A stretch of 64,000 bases of DNA from Amycolatopsis benzoatilytica AK 16/65 (lineage in GTDB: Bacteria > Actinomycetota > Actinomycetes > Mycobacteriales > Pseudonocardiaceae), in contig NZ_KB912942.1 of NCBI RefSeq assembly GCF_000383915.1, positions 1,896,561 to 1,960,560 of the forward strand, given 5' to 3'. Numbering within the stretch: the first letter of the stretch is position 1; every line of letters begins with the position of its first letter. Shown piece after piece: positions 38,371-46,900 of the stretch. Made by a program: the position numbers and the translations under genes. The notes below the pieces were generated by a model. The model saw nothing but the letters and a program-made list of their open reading frames with translations, was not told the origin of the DNA and searched no databases.

Positions 38371-40869
38371 ATGGATCAGCGAACGTCGCGAGCAACCCGC
38401 CCCAGGCGGGCCGGATACGGGCGGGTCGTGCGCGGTCTCAACCCGGGCGTGTTCGCTTTCGTCATGGCCACCGGCATCGTGTCCACGGCCCTTGCCGAAG
38501 ATGGCCTGCCGTCCGTGTCGGTCGCGCTGCTGCTGATCGGGCTGATCGGCTATCTGGGGCTGATCGCCGTGTCCGGGTGGCGCTTGCTGCGGTGGCCTCG
38601 GCGAATGCTGGCCGACGCGGTCAGTCCGCGAGGGTTCGCGTTCCTCACCTTCGTGGCCGCGTCGAACGTGCTGGCCGCCCGGCTGGCGGCTGCCGGATGG
38701 CATCGGCTGGCCGCCGTGCTGCTGGTCGCGGGTGTGGTGAGCTGGGTGGTGCTCGGCTACGGAGTGCCACTGGGGCTGATCGCCGACCCGCGCCGGCGTC
38801 CGAGCCTGGACCAGGTCAACGGCACCTGGTTCATCTGGGTCGTCGGCACCCAGTCCATCGCCGTGTCCGCCGCCACGCTGGCGTCGTTCGGGCCGGCCGC
38901 CCTCCTGGCGATCGTCGGGTCGGTGTGCTGGGCGATCGGGTTGGTGCTGTACCTGCTGCTGGCCGGTCTCGGGTTGGCCCGGTTGCTGGTGCGGCCGGTC
39001 GCGGCGGCGGATCTGGTCCCGCCGTACTGGGTTTTCATGGGTGCCGCGGCGATCACGACGCTGGCCGGCGCCCGGCTGCTCGACCTCCCCGATGGCCTCC
39101 TGTCCCGCGGGATTCTCGCGGATGTGTCGCTGGTGTCGTGGTCGTTCTGCAGCTGGCTGATCCCACTGCTGGTAGCCCTTGGCGGGTGGCGGCACCTGGT
39201 GCGGCGGGTGCCGCTGCGCTACGAGAGCGCACTGTGGAGCATCGTGTTCCCGGCAGGCATGTACGGCGTGGCCAGCGACCAGCTGGGGCACGCGACCGGC
39301 ACGCACTGGCTGGTCGCGCTCGGCGCCGGCGAGGCATGGGCGGCGCTGGCGATGTGGGTCGTGGTGTTCGCGGCCATGCTGGTCGCGGGCTGGCGGTGGC
39401 TATTCGGCGGCCAGGCGGTCCGGGGCCGCGACGAGGCGAGACGCGCAGGCGGCGTCGAGCAGTCCGGTCTCGCCCAAGCCGGGGAAACCGGCGACAGGCG
39501 CCCGCGCCGGGATCCCGGCCTCGGTGCGCGCCAACCGGTCCGCGCCTTACCTCCGGCCGGCCGCTTCCGCCGAGGCGGCGAATTCGTCGTGCGCGTGCTC
39601 CAGTGCGTCCAGGGAAACGATCTCCCGCGGGAACAACAGGGCCAGCGTCCAGTCGGCGACCACCCGCAGCCGCCGGTTCCAGGTGGGCAGCGCCAGCAAG
39701 TGGTAGGTGCGGTGTGCCAGCCAGGCCGGGAAGCCGTGCAGCCGAAGCCGGTAGATCTGCGCGACGCCCTGGTACAGCCCGAGGCTGGCAACCGATCCGG
39801 CCGACGTGTGCCGGTACGGCGTCAGCGCGCGGCCGCGCAGCGCGGCGAGCACATTGTCGGCGGCCACTCGAGCTTGCCGGACAGCGTGCTGTGCGCTGGG
39901 CGGGCAGACTGCGCCCGGGCCGCCGGTCAGGTCGGGCACGGTCGCGCAGTCCCCGAGTGCCCACGCGTCTGGAGTGTCCTGGACGGACAGATATTCGGTG
40001 GCACGCACCCGGCCGCGCTCGTCGAGCGGCAGGTCGGTCTGTTTGAGCAGCGGATGCGGGGCCACTCCGGCGGTCCAGACCAGGGTGCCGGCGTCGAACT
40101 CCGAGCCGTCGTCCAGGATCACGTGACCGTCCACAACGGACGTCAGCCGGGTGTTCAGCCGGATGTCGATGGCGCGGCGGCGCAGCAGGTCGACGGTGTA
40201 GCGGCCCATCCGTTCGCCCACCTCGGGCAGGATCCGGCCGGTCGCCTCCACCAGCACCCAATGCAGCTGCGCGGGCTCGATCCCGGGGTAGTGGCGGCAG
40301 GCGTCGTGCGCCATGTCCTGCAGTTCGGCCAGCGCCTCGACACCGGCGTAGCCGCCCCCGACGAACACGAACGTCAACGCCCGCCGCCGTTCGGCGGCCG
40401 AGCGGGCCGAGACTGCGGAGTCGAGCTGGGCGAGCACGTGGTTGCGCAGGTGGATCGCCTCGCCGACGGTCTTGAAGCCGATCCCGTTTTCGGCCAGCCC
40501 AGGCACCGGCAGCACGCGGGTCACCGATCCCGGGGCCAGCATCAGCACGTCGTAGCCGACCGGTTCCGGCTCGCCGGCGTCGGAGGCCAGGAAGGCGGTG
40601 CGGCGGGAGTGGTCGATCGAGACCACGGCCCGGGTGAGCACCTCCACGCCGGGCAGGACCTGCCGCAGCGGCACGACCACGTGCCGGGGTTCCAGGCTGC
40701 CGGCCGCGGCTTCGGCCAGCAGCGGCTGATAGGTCGAGTAGGAGTGCGAGTCCACCACGGTGATCGCGGCTTCGGCGGGCCGGATCCGGTGCCGCAACCG
40801 CGCCGCCGCGTGCAGCCCGGCCTGCCCGGCGCCGACGATGAGGATCCGGCGTGGCTCTTGCGCGGGTGA
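38371..40869 (+). CDS. TehA/SLAC1-like transporter whose frame lacks a stop at the expected end
   Basis: Residues 1-350 (to about 39430) are a tellurite-resistance/dicarboxylate transporter of the SLAC1/TehA family: NPGVFAFVMATGIVSTALAED, ten helices, NGTWFIWVVGTQS and PAGMYGVASDQLG. Homologues end about here, but no stop codon occurs and the frame stays open to 40869, entirely antisense to the NADH dehydrogenase gene; that part is not protein-like. The true C-terminus is therefore unclear: stop-codon loss, frameshift, or a genuine long tail. ATG with GGAG upstream. These channels carry anions such as nitrite, nitrate or C4 acids. Confidence 0.7.
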   Translation: MDQRTSRATRPRRAGYGRVVRGLNPGVFAFVMATGIVSTALAEDGLPSVSVALLLIGLIGYLGLIAVSGWRLLRWPRRMLADAVSPRGFAFLTFVAASNVLAARLAAAGWHRLAAVLLVAGVVSWVVLGYGVPLGLIADPRRRPSLDQVNGTWFIWVVGTQSIAVSAATLASFGPAALLAIVGSVCWAIGLVLYLLLAGLGLARLLVRPVAAADLVPPYWVFMGAAAITTLAGARLLDLPDGLLSRGILADVSLVSWSFCSWLIPLLVALGGWRHLVRRVPLRYESALWSIVFPAGMYGVASDQLGHATGTHWLVALGAGEAWAALAMWVVVFAAMLVAGWRWLFGGQAVRGRDEARRAGGVEQSGLAQAGETGDRRPRRDPGLGARQPVRALPPAGRFRRGGEFVVRVLQCVQGNDLPREQQGQRPVGDHPQPPVPGGQRQQVVGAVCQPGREAVQPKPVDLRDALVQPEAGNRSGRRVPVRRQRAAAQRGEHIVGGHSSLPDSVLCAGRADCARAAGQVGHGRAVPECPRVWSVLDGQIFGGTHPAALVERQVGLFEQRMRGHSGGPDQGAGVELRAVVQDHVTVHNGRQPGVQPDVDGAAAQQVDGVAAHPFAHLGQDPAGRLHQHPMQLRGLDPGVVAAGVVRHVLQFGQRLDTGVAAPDEHERQRPPPFGGRAGRDCGVELGEHVVAQVDRLADGLEADPVFGQPRHRQHAGHRSRGQHQHVVADRFRLAGVGGQEGGAAGVVDRDHGPGEHLHAGQDLPQRHDHVPGFQAAGRGFGQQRLIGRVGVRVHHGDRGFGGPDPVPQPRRRVQPGLPGADDEDPAWLLRG

Positions 40870-40875
40870 GGTCAT
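39547..40875 (-). CDS. Type II NADH dehydrogenase (NDH-2 family)
   Basis: 442 residues: N-terminal FAD-binding VGAGQAGLHAAARLR, YQPLLAEAAAGSLEP, a second Rossmann motif FVFVGGGYAGVEALAEL, and ALGDCATVPDL. C-terminal hydrophobic/amphipathic segment (LHGFPAWLAHRTYHLLALP, DWTLALLFPREI) fits membrane attachment. It passes electrons from NADH to quinone without proton pumping. The start at 40873-40875 has GGAG upstream; the 34-bp palindrome begins 13 bp before it, suggesting tight repression. The gene is antisense to the unterminated frame from the TehA-like gene. Confidence 0.88.
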   Translation of the reverse strand: MTSPAQEPRRILIVGAGQAGLHAAARLRHRIRPAEAAITVVDSHSYSTYQPLLAEAAAGSLEPRHVVVPLRQVLPGVEVLTRAVVSIDHSRRTAFLASDAGEPEPVGYDVLMLAPGSVTRVLPVPGLAENGIGFKTVGEAIHLRNHVLAQLDSAVSARSAAERRRALTFVFVGGGYAGVEALAELQDMAHDACRHYPGIEPAQLHWVLVEATGRILPEVGERMGRYTVDLLRRRAIDIRLNTRLTSVVDGHVILDDGSEFDAGTLVWTAGVAPHPLLKQTDLPLDERGRVRATEYLSVQDTPDAWALGDCATVPDLTGGPGAVCPPSAQHAVRQARVAADNVLAALRGRALTPYRHTSAGSVASLGLYQGVAQIYRLRLHGFPAWLAHRTYHLLALPTWNRRLRVVADWTLALLFPREIVSLDALEHAHDEFAASAEAAGRR

Positions 40876-40887
40876 CTTCCCGCCTCT

Positions 40888-40921
40888 CCTAGTATTTACT
40901 ACCTACCTAGTAAATACTAGG
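40888..40921. promoter_or_regulatory. Perfect 34-bp palindromic operator
   Basis: CCTAGTATTTACTA (40888-40901) and TAGTAAATACTAGG (40908-40921) are exact reverse complements around CCTACC. It covers the region just upstream of the NDH-2 start and is AT-rich against a G+C-rich background. Its size suggests a dimeric or tetrameric repressor. Confidence 0.75.
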
Positions 40922-41255
40922 CTGGCCTCGTCGTGGTCGTACCGGGTCTTTGGTCATCGATCGGCGGCGAGTGTCAACCGCGGTGCTCGCGATCCTCGTC
41001 GACCTGCTGCTGCGCGGACTGCGCGTTTTCGGCGGCACCGGCCGGAGCCGCTGTCGCCGGCCTGGCCGAGCTCCCCGCCTTCAGCGCCCTGGCACTGCAC
41101 CGCCTCTGGCGAGCGGCGAACCCCGGGAAGCCGGGTGGTCCTTCGGCCAGCTGGTGCAGGACCAACGGCCCCGGACAGCGGGGGCCAGCGAGGCTCAGGA
41201 TGTGGTGGCCAGGCGGTCGCCGGGTCTGTCTGCGCGGACCAGTGGGGAGCATCGG
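40922..41255. other. 334-bp leader before the aminotransferase gene
   Basis: No reading frame here has a recognisable domain, though frames are open. It probably carries the promoter of the aminotransferase gene and its 5'-untranslated region. Confidence 0.45.
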
Positions 41256-43028
41256 ATGAGCACGATGACGGGGCCGGGGGACGGTACGGCCGCACTGCCG
41301 CGTTCGACGGCGGACGCGTCGGCGGCGCCGAGTTCGCCGCTGGTCGAGCGGATCCGCCGCGAGGTGATCGGCGACGGCGAGGTGCTGGACGGCCCGTACG
41401 GGCGGCGGCGGATCACTTACGCCGACTACACCGCCTCCGGGCGGTCGCTCGGGTTCATCGAGGACTTCGTCCGGGCGGAGGTCTTGCCCCGGTACGCGAA
41501 CACCCACACCGAGAGTTCCGGCACCGGGCTGCAGACCAGCCGGCTGCGGGAAGACGCCCGCCGGGTGATCCGGGACGCGGTCGGCGGCGACGAGGACGAT
41601 CTGGTGATTTTCTGCGGGTCCGGGGCGACCGCGGCGGTGAACAAGCTGGTCGGCATTCTGGAACTGCGGGTGCCAGCCGGCTTGGACGCGCGCTACCGGC
41701 TGTCCGCGCAGATCCCGGATCGGGAACGGCCGGTGGTGTTCGTCGGCCCGTACGAGCACCATTCGAATGAACTGCCGTGGCGGGAGTCGATCGCGGACGT
41801 GGTGGTCATCGACGAGGACGCCGACGGCCACATCGATCTCGCCCAGCTGGCCGAGCGGCTGGTCCGCTACGCCGACCGGCCGCTGCGGATCGGCAGCTTC
41901 TCGGCCGCCTCGAACGTCACCGGGGTGCTGACCGACACCGAGCGGATCGCCGCGCTGCTGCACGAGCACGGGGCACTCTCGTTCTGGGACTACGCCGCCG
42001 CCGCGCCGTACGTGCCGATCCGGATGCGCCCGTCCGCGCCCGGCCGGGTCGACCACAAGGACGCGATCTTCCTGTCCCCGCACAAATTCGTCGGCGGCCC
42101 GCAGACTCCGGGCGTGCTGGTCGTACGGCGGGAGCTGGTGCGCAACGCGGTCCCGACCGTCCCGGGCGGGGGCACGGTGGCGTTCGTGGACCCGGTCGGA
42201 CACCGCTACCTCGACGACCCGGTCGCCCGTGAAGAAGGCGGCACCCCGGCGATTATCGAGTCGATCCGGGCCGGGCTGGTGTTCGCGCTCAAACAGGCGG
42301 TGGGCACCGACCTGATCCAGCAACGGGAGGAACGGCTGTGGCGGTACGCGCTGCGCCGCTGGGAGGCCAATCCGGACATCGAAATCCTCGGCAGCCACAA
42401 CGCCCGCCGGCTGTCCATCGTGTCCTTCCGGATCCGGGCGGGAGAACGGCGCCTGCACCACAACTACGTGGTCGCGGTCCTGAACGACCTGTTCGGGATC
42501 CAAGCCCGCGGCGGGTGTTCCTGCGCGGGACCCTACGGGCACCGGCTGCTGGCCATCGACCCGCGGCATTCGCGCGCCTACCGCCACGAGATCGGGCTCG
42601 GCTGCGAAGGCATCAAACCCGGCTGGATCCGGATCAACTTCAACTACTTCATTTCCGACGCCGTCCGCGACTACCTGGTCGACGCGGTCGACCTGCTGGC
42701 CCGGCAAGGCCACCGGCTGCTGACCGATTACCGGTTCGATCCGCGCACCGGCTTGTGGCGCCACCACGCCGGCCCCGGGCGCGCGCCGCTGCGGCTTGCC
42801 GATGTCCGTTACGACGGCGACGGCGTACTGCGCTGGCCGAACAACCCGACCACTCTCGGCGAAGACGCACTCGCGCAGCATCTCCGGGACGCGGAAGCGC
42901 TGCTGGCGGACCGGCCGGACCGGATCGACGACGGCCCCACCGGGTTGCCCGCCGATTTCGAGGCGCTGCGCTGGTTCCCCTTGCCACCCGGATGTCTGCC
43001 CGATCACGCGCCGGACGCGGGGGAGTGA
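41256..43028 (+). CDS. Class V aminotransferase/cysteine-desulfurase-like PLP enzyme (590 aa)
   Basis: The first ~450 residues have the class V fold: ITYADYTASGRSLGFIE, NTHTESSGTG, FCGSGATAAVNKL, YEHHSNELPWRE, FWDYAAAAPYVPI and LSPHKFVGGPQTPG with the PLP lysine. RGGCSCAGPYG near the C-terminal end places cysteines where a cysteine desulfurase carries its catalytic Cys. About 110 further residues have no recognised domain. The ATG at 41256 has GGGGAG upstream. Substrate could be cysteine or selenocysteine-like; unproven. The PIG-L gene follows after 3 bp. Confidence 0.82.
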   Translation: MSTMTGPGDGTAALPRSTADASAAPSSPLVERIRREVIGDGEVLDGPYGRRRITYADYTASGRSLGFIEDFVRAEVLPRYANTHTESSGTGLQTSRLREDARRVIRDAVGGDEDDLVIFCGSGATAAVNKLVGILELRVPAGLDARYRLSAQIPDRERPVVFVGPYEHHSNELPWRESIADVVVIDEDADGHIDLAQLAERLVRYADRPLRIGSFSAASNVTGVLTDTERIAALLHEHGALSFWDYAAAAPYVPIRMRPSAPGRVDHKDAIFLSPHKFVGGPQTPGVLVVRRELVRNAVPTVPGGGTVAFVDPVGHRYLDDPVAREEGGTPAIIESIRAGLVFALKQAVGTDLIQQREERLWRYALRRWEANPDIEILGSHNARRLSIVSFRIRAGERRLHHNYVVAVLNDLFGIQARGGCSCAGPYGHRLLAIDPRHSRAYRHEIGLGCEGIKPGWIRINFNYFISDAVRDYLVDAVDLLARQGHRLLTDYRFDPRTGLWRHHAGPGRAPLRLADVRYDGDGVLRWPNNPTTLGEDALAQHLRDAEALLADRPDRIDDGPTGLPADFEALRWFPLPPGCLPDHAPDAGE

Positions 43029-43031
43029 GCG

Positions 43032-43724
43032 GTGGACACTGTCGCGTCGCCGCCGGCCGGCATGACGTCGGTATTGGCCGTAATAGCGCATCCTGACGAC
43101 GAATCCTTCGGCCTCGGCGCGGTCATCGATGCCGTCGTCGCATCCGGCGGCCGGGTCGCGGTCTTGTGCTTCACCCGGGGCGGAGCGTCCACGCTCGGCG
43201 GTCGGCGACCGGACCTGGCCACCGTCCGAGCGGCCGAATTCGGTGCGGCGGCCGCAATTCTCGGCGTCACCGAGACCGAGCTGCTCGACTACCCCGACGG
43301 CGGCCTGTCCTCGGTCCCGTTGCCGGAGCTGGCCGGGCACGTGCTCCGGCTGGCCGCTCGCACCGCCGTCAGCCACCTGCTGGCCTTCGATACCGGCGGC
43401 GTCACCGGGCATCCCGACCACGCCGCAGCCACCGCGGCGGCCGCTGCCGCGGCGGCCCGGCTGGACCTGCCGGTGGTCGGCTGGACCCTGCCGGCGTCGA
43501 TCGCCGACCGGCTCAACGCCGAACTCGGGACCGCGTTCACCGGCCACCCGCTGTCCGAAGTGGACTGGACGCTGCCGGTGGACCGGTCCGTCCAGCGCCG
43601 CGCGATCGCCGCGCATGCCAGCCAAGCCACGCACAACCCGGTGCTCGTGCGCCGGCTGGAAATGCTCGGCGCTCTCGAGCACCTGCGGCTGTTGGCCGGC
43701 CATGCCGACGGCGAACGCCGTTAA
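43032..43724 (+). CDS. PIG-L family deacetylase
   Basis: 230 residues: AHPDDESFGLGAVI (metal-binding His/Asp pair) and a later GVTGHPDHAAA (third metal ligand), the LmbE/PIG-L zinc-hydrolase signature. Actinobacterial relatives deacetylate GlcNAc-inositol (mycothiol) or related glycoconjugates, or are cofactor hydrolases. GTG start, 3 bp after the aminotransferase stop, so co-translated. Mycothiol synthesis needs several other genes not seen here; an alternative substrate is likely. Confidence 0.85.
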   Translation: MDTVASPPAGMTSVLAVIAHPDDESFGLGAVIDAVVASGGRVAVLCFTRGGASTLGGRRPDLATVRAAEFGAAAAILGVTETELLDYPDGGLSSVPLPELAGHVLRLAARTAVSHLLAFDTGGVTGHPDHAAATAAAAAAAARLDLPVVGWTLPASIADRLNAELGTAFTGHPLSEVDWTLPVDRSVQRRAIAAHASQATHNPVLVRRLEMLGALEHLRLLAGHADGERR

Positions 43725-43802
43725 GGTCTCGCTCGGTCGGCCAGAGCCGGGCTGAGCTGGACCGGCCCGACGGGCCAGGCCTCGTATCAGGGGAGTCCGG
43801 CG

Positions 43803-46211
43803 TCATCCGCTGCTTCCCGGGCCGGGCCCGTGGTGCGAGCCGCTGGGCGTGCTGGTCGGGCAGCTGCTGCCGCATGCGGCGGTGGGCTGCGTGCTGGTCG
43901 GCTGGTCGGACGTGGCCGGGGCGGTGGTGGTGGTCGGGGCGCGGACCGAGGTGGTCGCGGGCGTGCTCGGCGCGGGGCGGTTCGTGGTGGTCGGCGGTGC
44001 GCTGTCGGTGGTTGCCGGTGCGGCGGCGCCAGCGGGCGCGGGCGGGAAGTCTCGCACGGGCTGGCCGGCGAGGTAGGCGTTCATGAAGTCCTGCCAGATG
44101 TAGCCCGGTTCTTCGCGGCCGTAGACGTCATATCCGTGGTTCGAGCCGATCCCGTTGTGGTAGTTGCCGTAGATCGGTGCGGGCTGCTGGGTGTTGCCGA
44201 ACCAGACGGCCGTGACGATTTGCGGGGTATAGCCGACCATCCAGGCTTCGGAGTTGTGGCCGGTGTCGTTGAACTGGGCGGTCCCGGTCTTGGCCGCATC
44301 CGGGCGGCCGCCGCGCAGGCCGTCGCCGGAGGAGGAGGCGACGTCGGTCATGGAGGCAGTGACGGTGTTCGCGACCGCGGCGCTGGCGGCGGGGTCGGAG
44401 CCGAACGCCGGAGTGGCCGCGGTGTCGAAGCCGTACAGCTGGCTTCCGGTCCCGTCGGTCACCTTCGTGACGAAGTGCGCCGGGCGGTATTCGCCGTTGT
44501 CGGCGAAGGTGGCGTAGCCCTGTGCCTGGTCGATCGGCCGGACCGGGTATTGCCCGATCGAGATCCCCAGCTGGGTGGTGCCGGTTCCGGCTCCGGTGGC
44601 CGGGTCGTCCTGCTGCAGCGAGTCGAAAGTGGACCCGAGCGAGGACGTGATCTGTTTCGGGATGCCCGCGTCCCAGGCGGCCTGTCGGACGTTGTTCACG
44701 CCGACCTGCGCGCCCATCCGGTAGAACACGGTGTTGACCGATTTGGTCATCGCGTCCTTGACGGTGATTCTGCTGGCGCCTTCGCCGTCGGAGTTGTGAA
44801 CCAGCTGCCCGTCGATCGTCTGGTTGTCACTGCCGTCGTAGACGGTGTCGAGGCCGATGCGGCCGGGATCGGTGCGTACCCCGGCGGCGAGAACGTAGGG
44901 CTTGAACGAGGAACCGGGCTGTTGCGGCGTCTTCGCCAGGTCGTAGGAGGTGGAACCGTCCCCGCCGTAGTACGCCACGATCCCGCCGGTGGCGGGATCG
45001 ATCGACACGAGAGCGGCGCCCTCGTGCGGGTAGCTCCGGTCCGCGGCAGTGATCTTGGTGACCGCGTGTTCGGCCTCGGTCTGCGCCGCGGGCTGGATCG
45101 AGGTGTAGATCTTGGCCCGGGACCGGAAAAGCGACTGTTCCGAAAGGCCCTGCTTCGCCAGCTCGTCGAATACCGCGGAGACGATGTACTGGCGAGTCGG
45201 GGAAAGCGCGGAACCGGACCCGGCGCTCGTCGCGGCGATCGGCGCCGGGAAGACGGCCGACGCGTACTCCGCCTGGCTGACCCAGTGGTTCGCCAGCATT
45301 CGCCCCAGCACGTAGTGGTACCGCTGGCGTTCGTAGGCGGGGCTGTTCGCATAGGACGGCAGCTGGACCATCCCGGCCAGCAACGCGGCTTGTTCGTTCG
45401 TGAGCTTGCCGAGGTCCTCGCCGTAGAACGCCTTGGCCGCGGCCTTGATCCCGTACGCGCCGCGTCCGAAATAGACGGTGTTGAGGTAAGCGGTCAGGAT
45501 GTCCTGTTTGGAGTAAGTATTGGTCATTTTGTAGGACTCGACCATTTCGGCCATTTTGCGGGCGAGTGTCGGCTGGTCGTTGCCGGTGGCCTCCTTGACG
45601 TACTCCTGCCCGATGGTGGACCCGCCGCCGGTGCCGCCGTTGAGCCGGTTCCAGACGGTGCGCACGATCGCCTTGAGGTCGAAGCCCGAGTTGGTCATGA
45701 AGGTCTCGTCCTCCGCGGCCATCTGCGCGTTCTTCATCGACTGCGGGATCTGGTCCCAGGTGGCCAGTTGCCGATTGCCCGCGGCCCCGGTCTTGGTGTA
45801 CATCACCGACCCGTCCGCGTAATACAGCGTCACCGGCTGGTTGAGCGCGGCGGCGAGCGCGGTCGGATCGGGCACCTGGACGAATTGGTACGCGACGACG
45901 AAGGCGACGACCGGACCCAGCAGGCACAAGCCGGCCAGGACGTAGAGGCCGCGGCGGACGCGCCGCCAGACCTTCTTGCGCGCCGTTCGAGCCCGGGCTG
46001 GTTCGCCCGGCGGCTGCGTATCGTGCCCGCGGGGCTCGCTGGGCGCAACCGCGGGACGGACGGGCTCCCGGTGGGTCAGCAGTTCCGGCACCGGAAGCTG
46101 GCGCGGATCGAGCGGCCGCCGGGCGCCGGCCGGCCGGCGCGGCGGTGTCGGCCCGGCGCCGGGCATGCGGGGCCGATACGGCGGCTCGCCGGGCGGGTAT
46201 GGGCGGCTCAC
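43803..46211 (-). CDS. Class A penicillin-binding protein
   Basis: ~802 residues: Pro/Arg-rich cytoplasmic tail, one transmembrane helix (LYVLAGLCLLGPVVAFVVAYQF), a GT51 transglycosylase domain (MAAEDETFMTNSGFDLKAIVR with its catalytic Glu; GGGSTIGQEYVK), and a transpeptidase domain with PGSSFKPYV (SxxK), KSVNTVF (SxN) and AKTGTAQ (KTG). The tail is Pro/Thr/Ser/Gly-rich, common in actinobacterial PonA-type enzymes. The GTG at 46209-46211 is preferred; other starts up to 46343 are possible. Divergent from blaI, with a BlaI box between. Confidence 0.92.
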   Translation of the reverse strand: MSRPYPPGEPPYRPRMPGAGPTPPRRPAGARRPLDPRQLPVPELLTHREPVRPAVAPSEPRGHDTQPPGEPARARTARKKVWRRVRRGLYVLAGLCLLGPVVAFVVAYQFVQVPDPTALAAALNQPVTLYYADGSVMYTKTGAAGNRQLATWDQIPQSMKNAQMAAEDETFMTNSGFDLKAIVRTVWNRLNGGTGGGSTIGQEYVKEATGNDQPTLARKMAEMVESYKMTNTYSKQDILTAYLNTVYFGRGAYGIKAAAKAFYGEDLGKLTNEQAALLAGMVQLPSYANSPAYERQRYHYVLGRMLANHWVSQAEYASAVFPAPIAATSAGSGSALSPTRQYIVSAVFDELAKQGLSEQSLFRSRAKIYTSIQPAAQTEAEHAVTKITAADRSYPHEGAALVSIDPATGGIVAYYGGDGSTSYDLAKTPQQPGSSFKPYVLAAGVRTDPGRIGLDTVYDGSDNQTIDGQLVHNSDGEGASRITVKDAMTKSVNTVFYRMGAQVGVNNVRQAAWDAGIPKQITSSLGSTFDSLQQDDPATGAGTGTTQLGISIGQYPVRPIDQAQGYATFADNGEYRPAHFVTKVTDGTGSQLYGFDTAATPAFGSDPAASAAVANTVTASMTDVASSSGDGLRGGRPDAAKTGTAQFNDTGHNSEAWMVGYTPQIVTAVWFGNTQQPAPIYGNYHNGIGSNHGYDVYGREEPGYIWQDFMNAYLAGQPVRDFPPAPAGAAAPATTDSAPPTTTNRPAPSTPATTSVRAPTTTTAPATSDQPTSTQPTAACGSSCPTSTPSGSHHGPGPGSSG

Positions 46212-46345
46212 GAATGGCGCCCCGGGTGAGCGTCGAGGTCGTGCCCTCCGCGCCGAGGTGATCGCAGTCCCTGCGCCAGGACTGCGGGGAAGAGACCTAA
46301 TGGTGCGACAAGAGGGGGCATGAGCTCGATTCCTGACGGCCAACG

Positions 46346-46365
46346 CTTCTACATCAGTGTAGAAG
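46346..46365. promoter_or_regulatory. BlaI/MecI-type operator box 1
   Basis: CTTCTACA-TCAG-TGTAGAAG, perfect 8-bp arms with a 4-nt centre. It is central in the divergent PBP/blaI promoter region (135 bp from the PBP start, 140 bp from blaI), so BlaI probably controls both. Confidence 0.75.
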
Positions 46366-46504
46366 TCGCAGGTGTGTAGTCCGCGTGACCGGAGAGCGGG
46401 CCGGCGTCTGGAGGTACCCTCGGGCTGCCCGCGGCTGGCGAGCCGAGCGGAAGCCGGTGAACGGGGCTTCCGGTGGTTGTCGCGGGGTGGAACTGAGGAG
46501 GTTC

Positions 46505-46900
46505 ATGTCGGGCGGGGAACAGTCGCGGGCGCGGCGCGCGGCAGGCGCGTTGGAGTCGGAAGTGATGGCCGCGCTGTGGGCGGCGCCGACGCCTCTGTCC
46601 GGTGCGGCGGTCCATGAGGCGGTGGGGGCCGATCTGTCGTACAAGACGGTTCTGACCGTGCTGACCCGGTTGTACGAGAAGGGGCTGGCCGAGCGGACAG
46701 CGTCGGGGCGCGGCCATGTGTATTCGCCGCGGCGGGCGCACGCCGACCTCACGGCCCAGCGGATGAACGTCGCATTGCGCGAGGCCCGAGACCGGGGTGC
46801 GGCGCTGCAGAAGTTCGTCACCACCCTCGAACCCGAAGACGCGGCAGCGCTGCGCGAGATGCTCGCGGACGGGGATCGCCGACCGGGCGGTCGGCCGTGA
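46505..46900 (+). CDS. blaI: BlaI/MecI/CopY-family repressor
   Basis: 131 residues: winged-helix domain (GALESEVMAALWAAPTPLSGAAVHEAV, LSYKTVLTVLTRLYEKGLAERTASGRGHVYSP) and a short C-terminal dimerisation region. Such repressors bind TACA-Nx-TGTA and are cleaved via a partner BlaR1-like protease. GAGGAGG precedes the ATG. It overlaps the M56 gene by 4 nt. Three matching boxes lie in this window. Confidence 0.9.
   Translation: MSGGEQSRARRAAGALESEVMAALWAAPTPLSGAAVHEAVGADLSYKTVLTVLTRLYEKGLAERTASGRGHVYSPRRAHADLTAQRMNVALREARDRGAALQKFVTTLEPEDAAALREMLADGDRRPGGRP

Noticed and set aside
40950..41255. 102-residue N-terminal extension of the class V aminotransferase
   Set aside because: The extension shows no similarity to the family; the ATG at 41256 has GGGGAG upstream.
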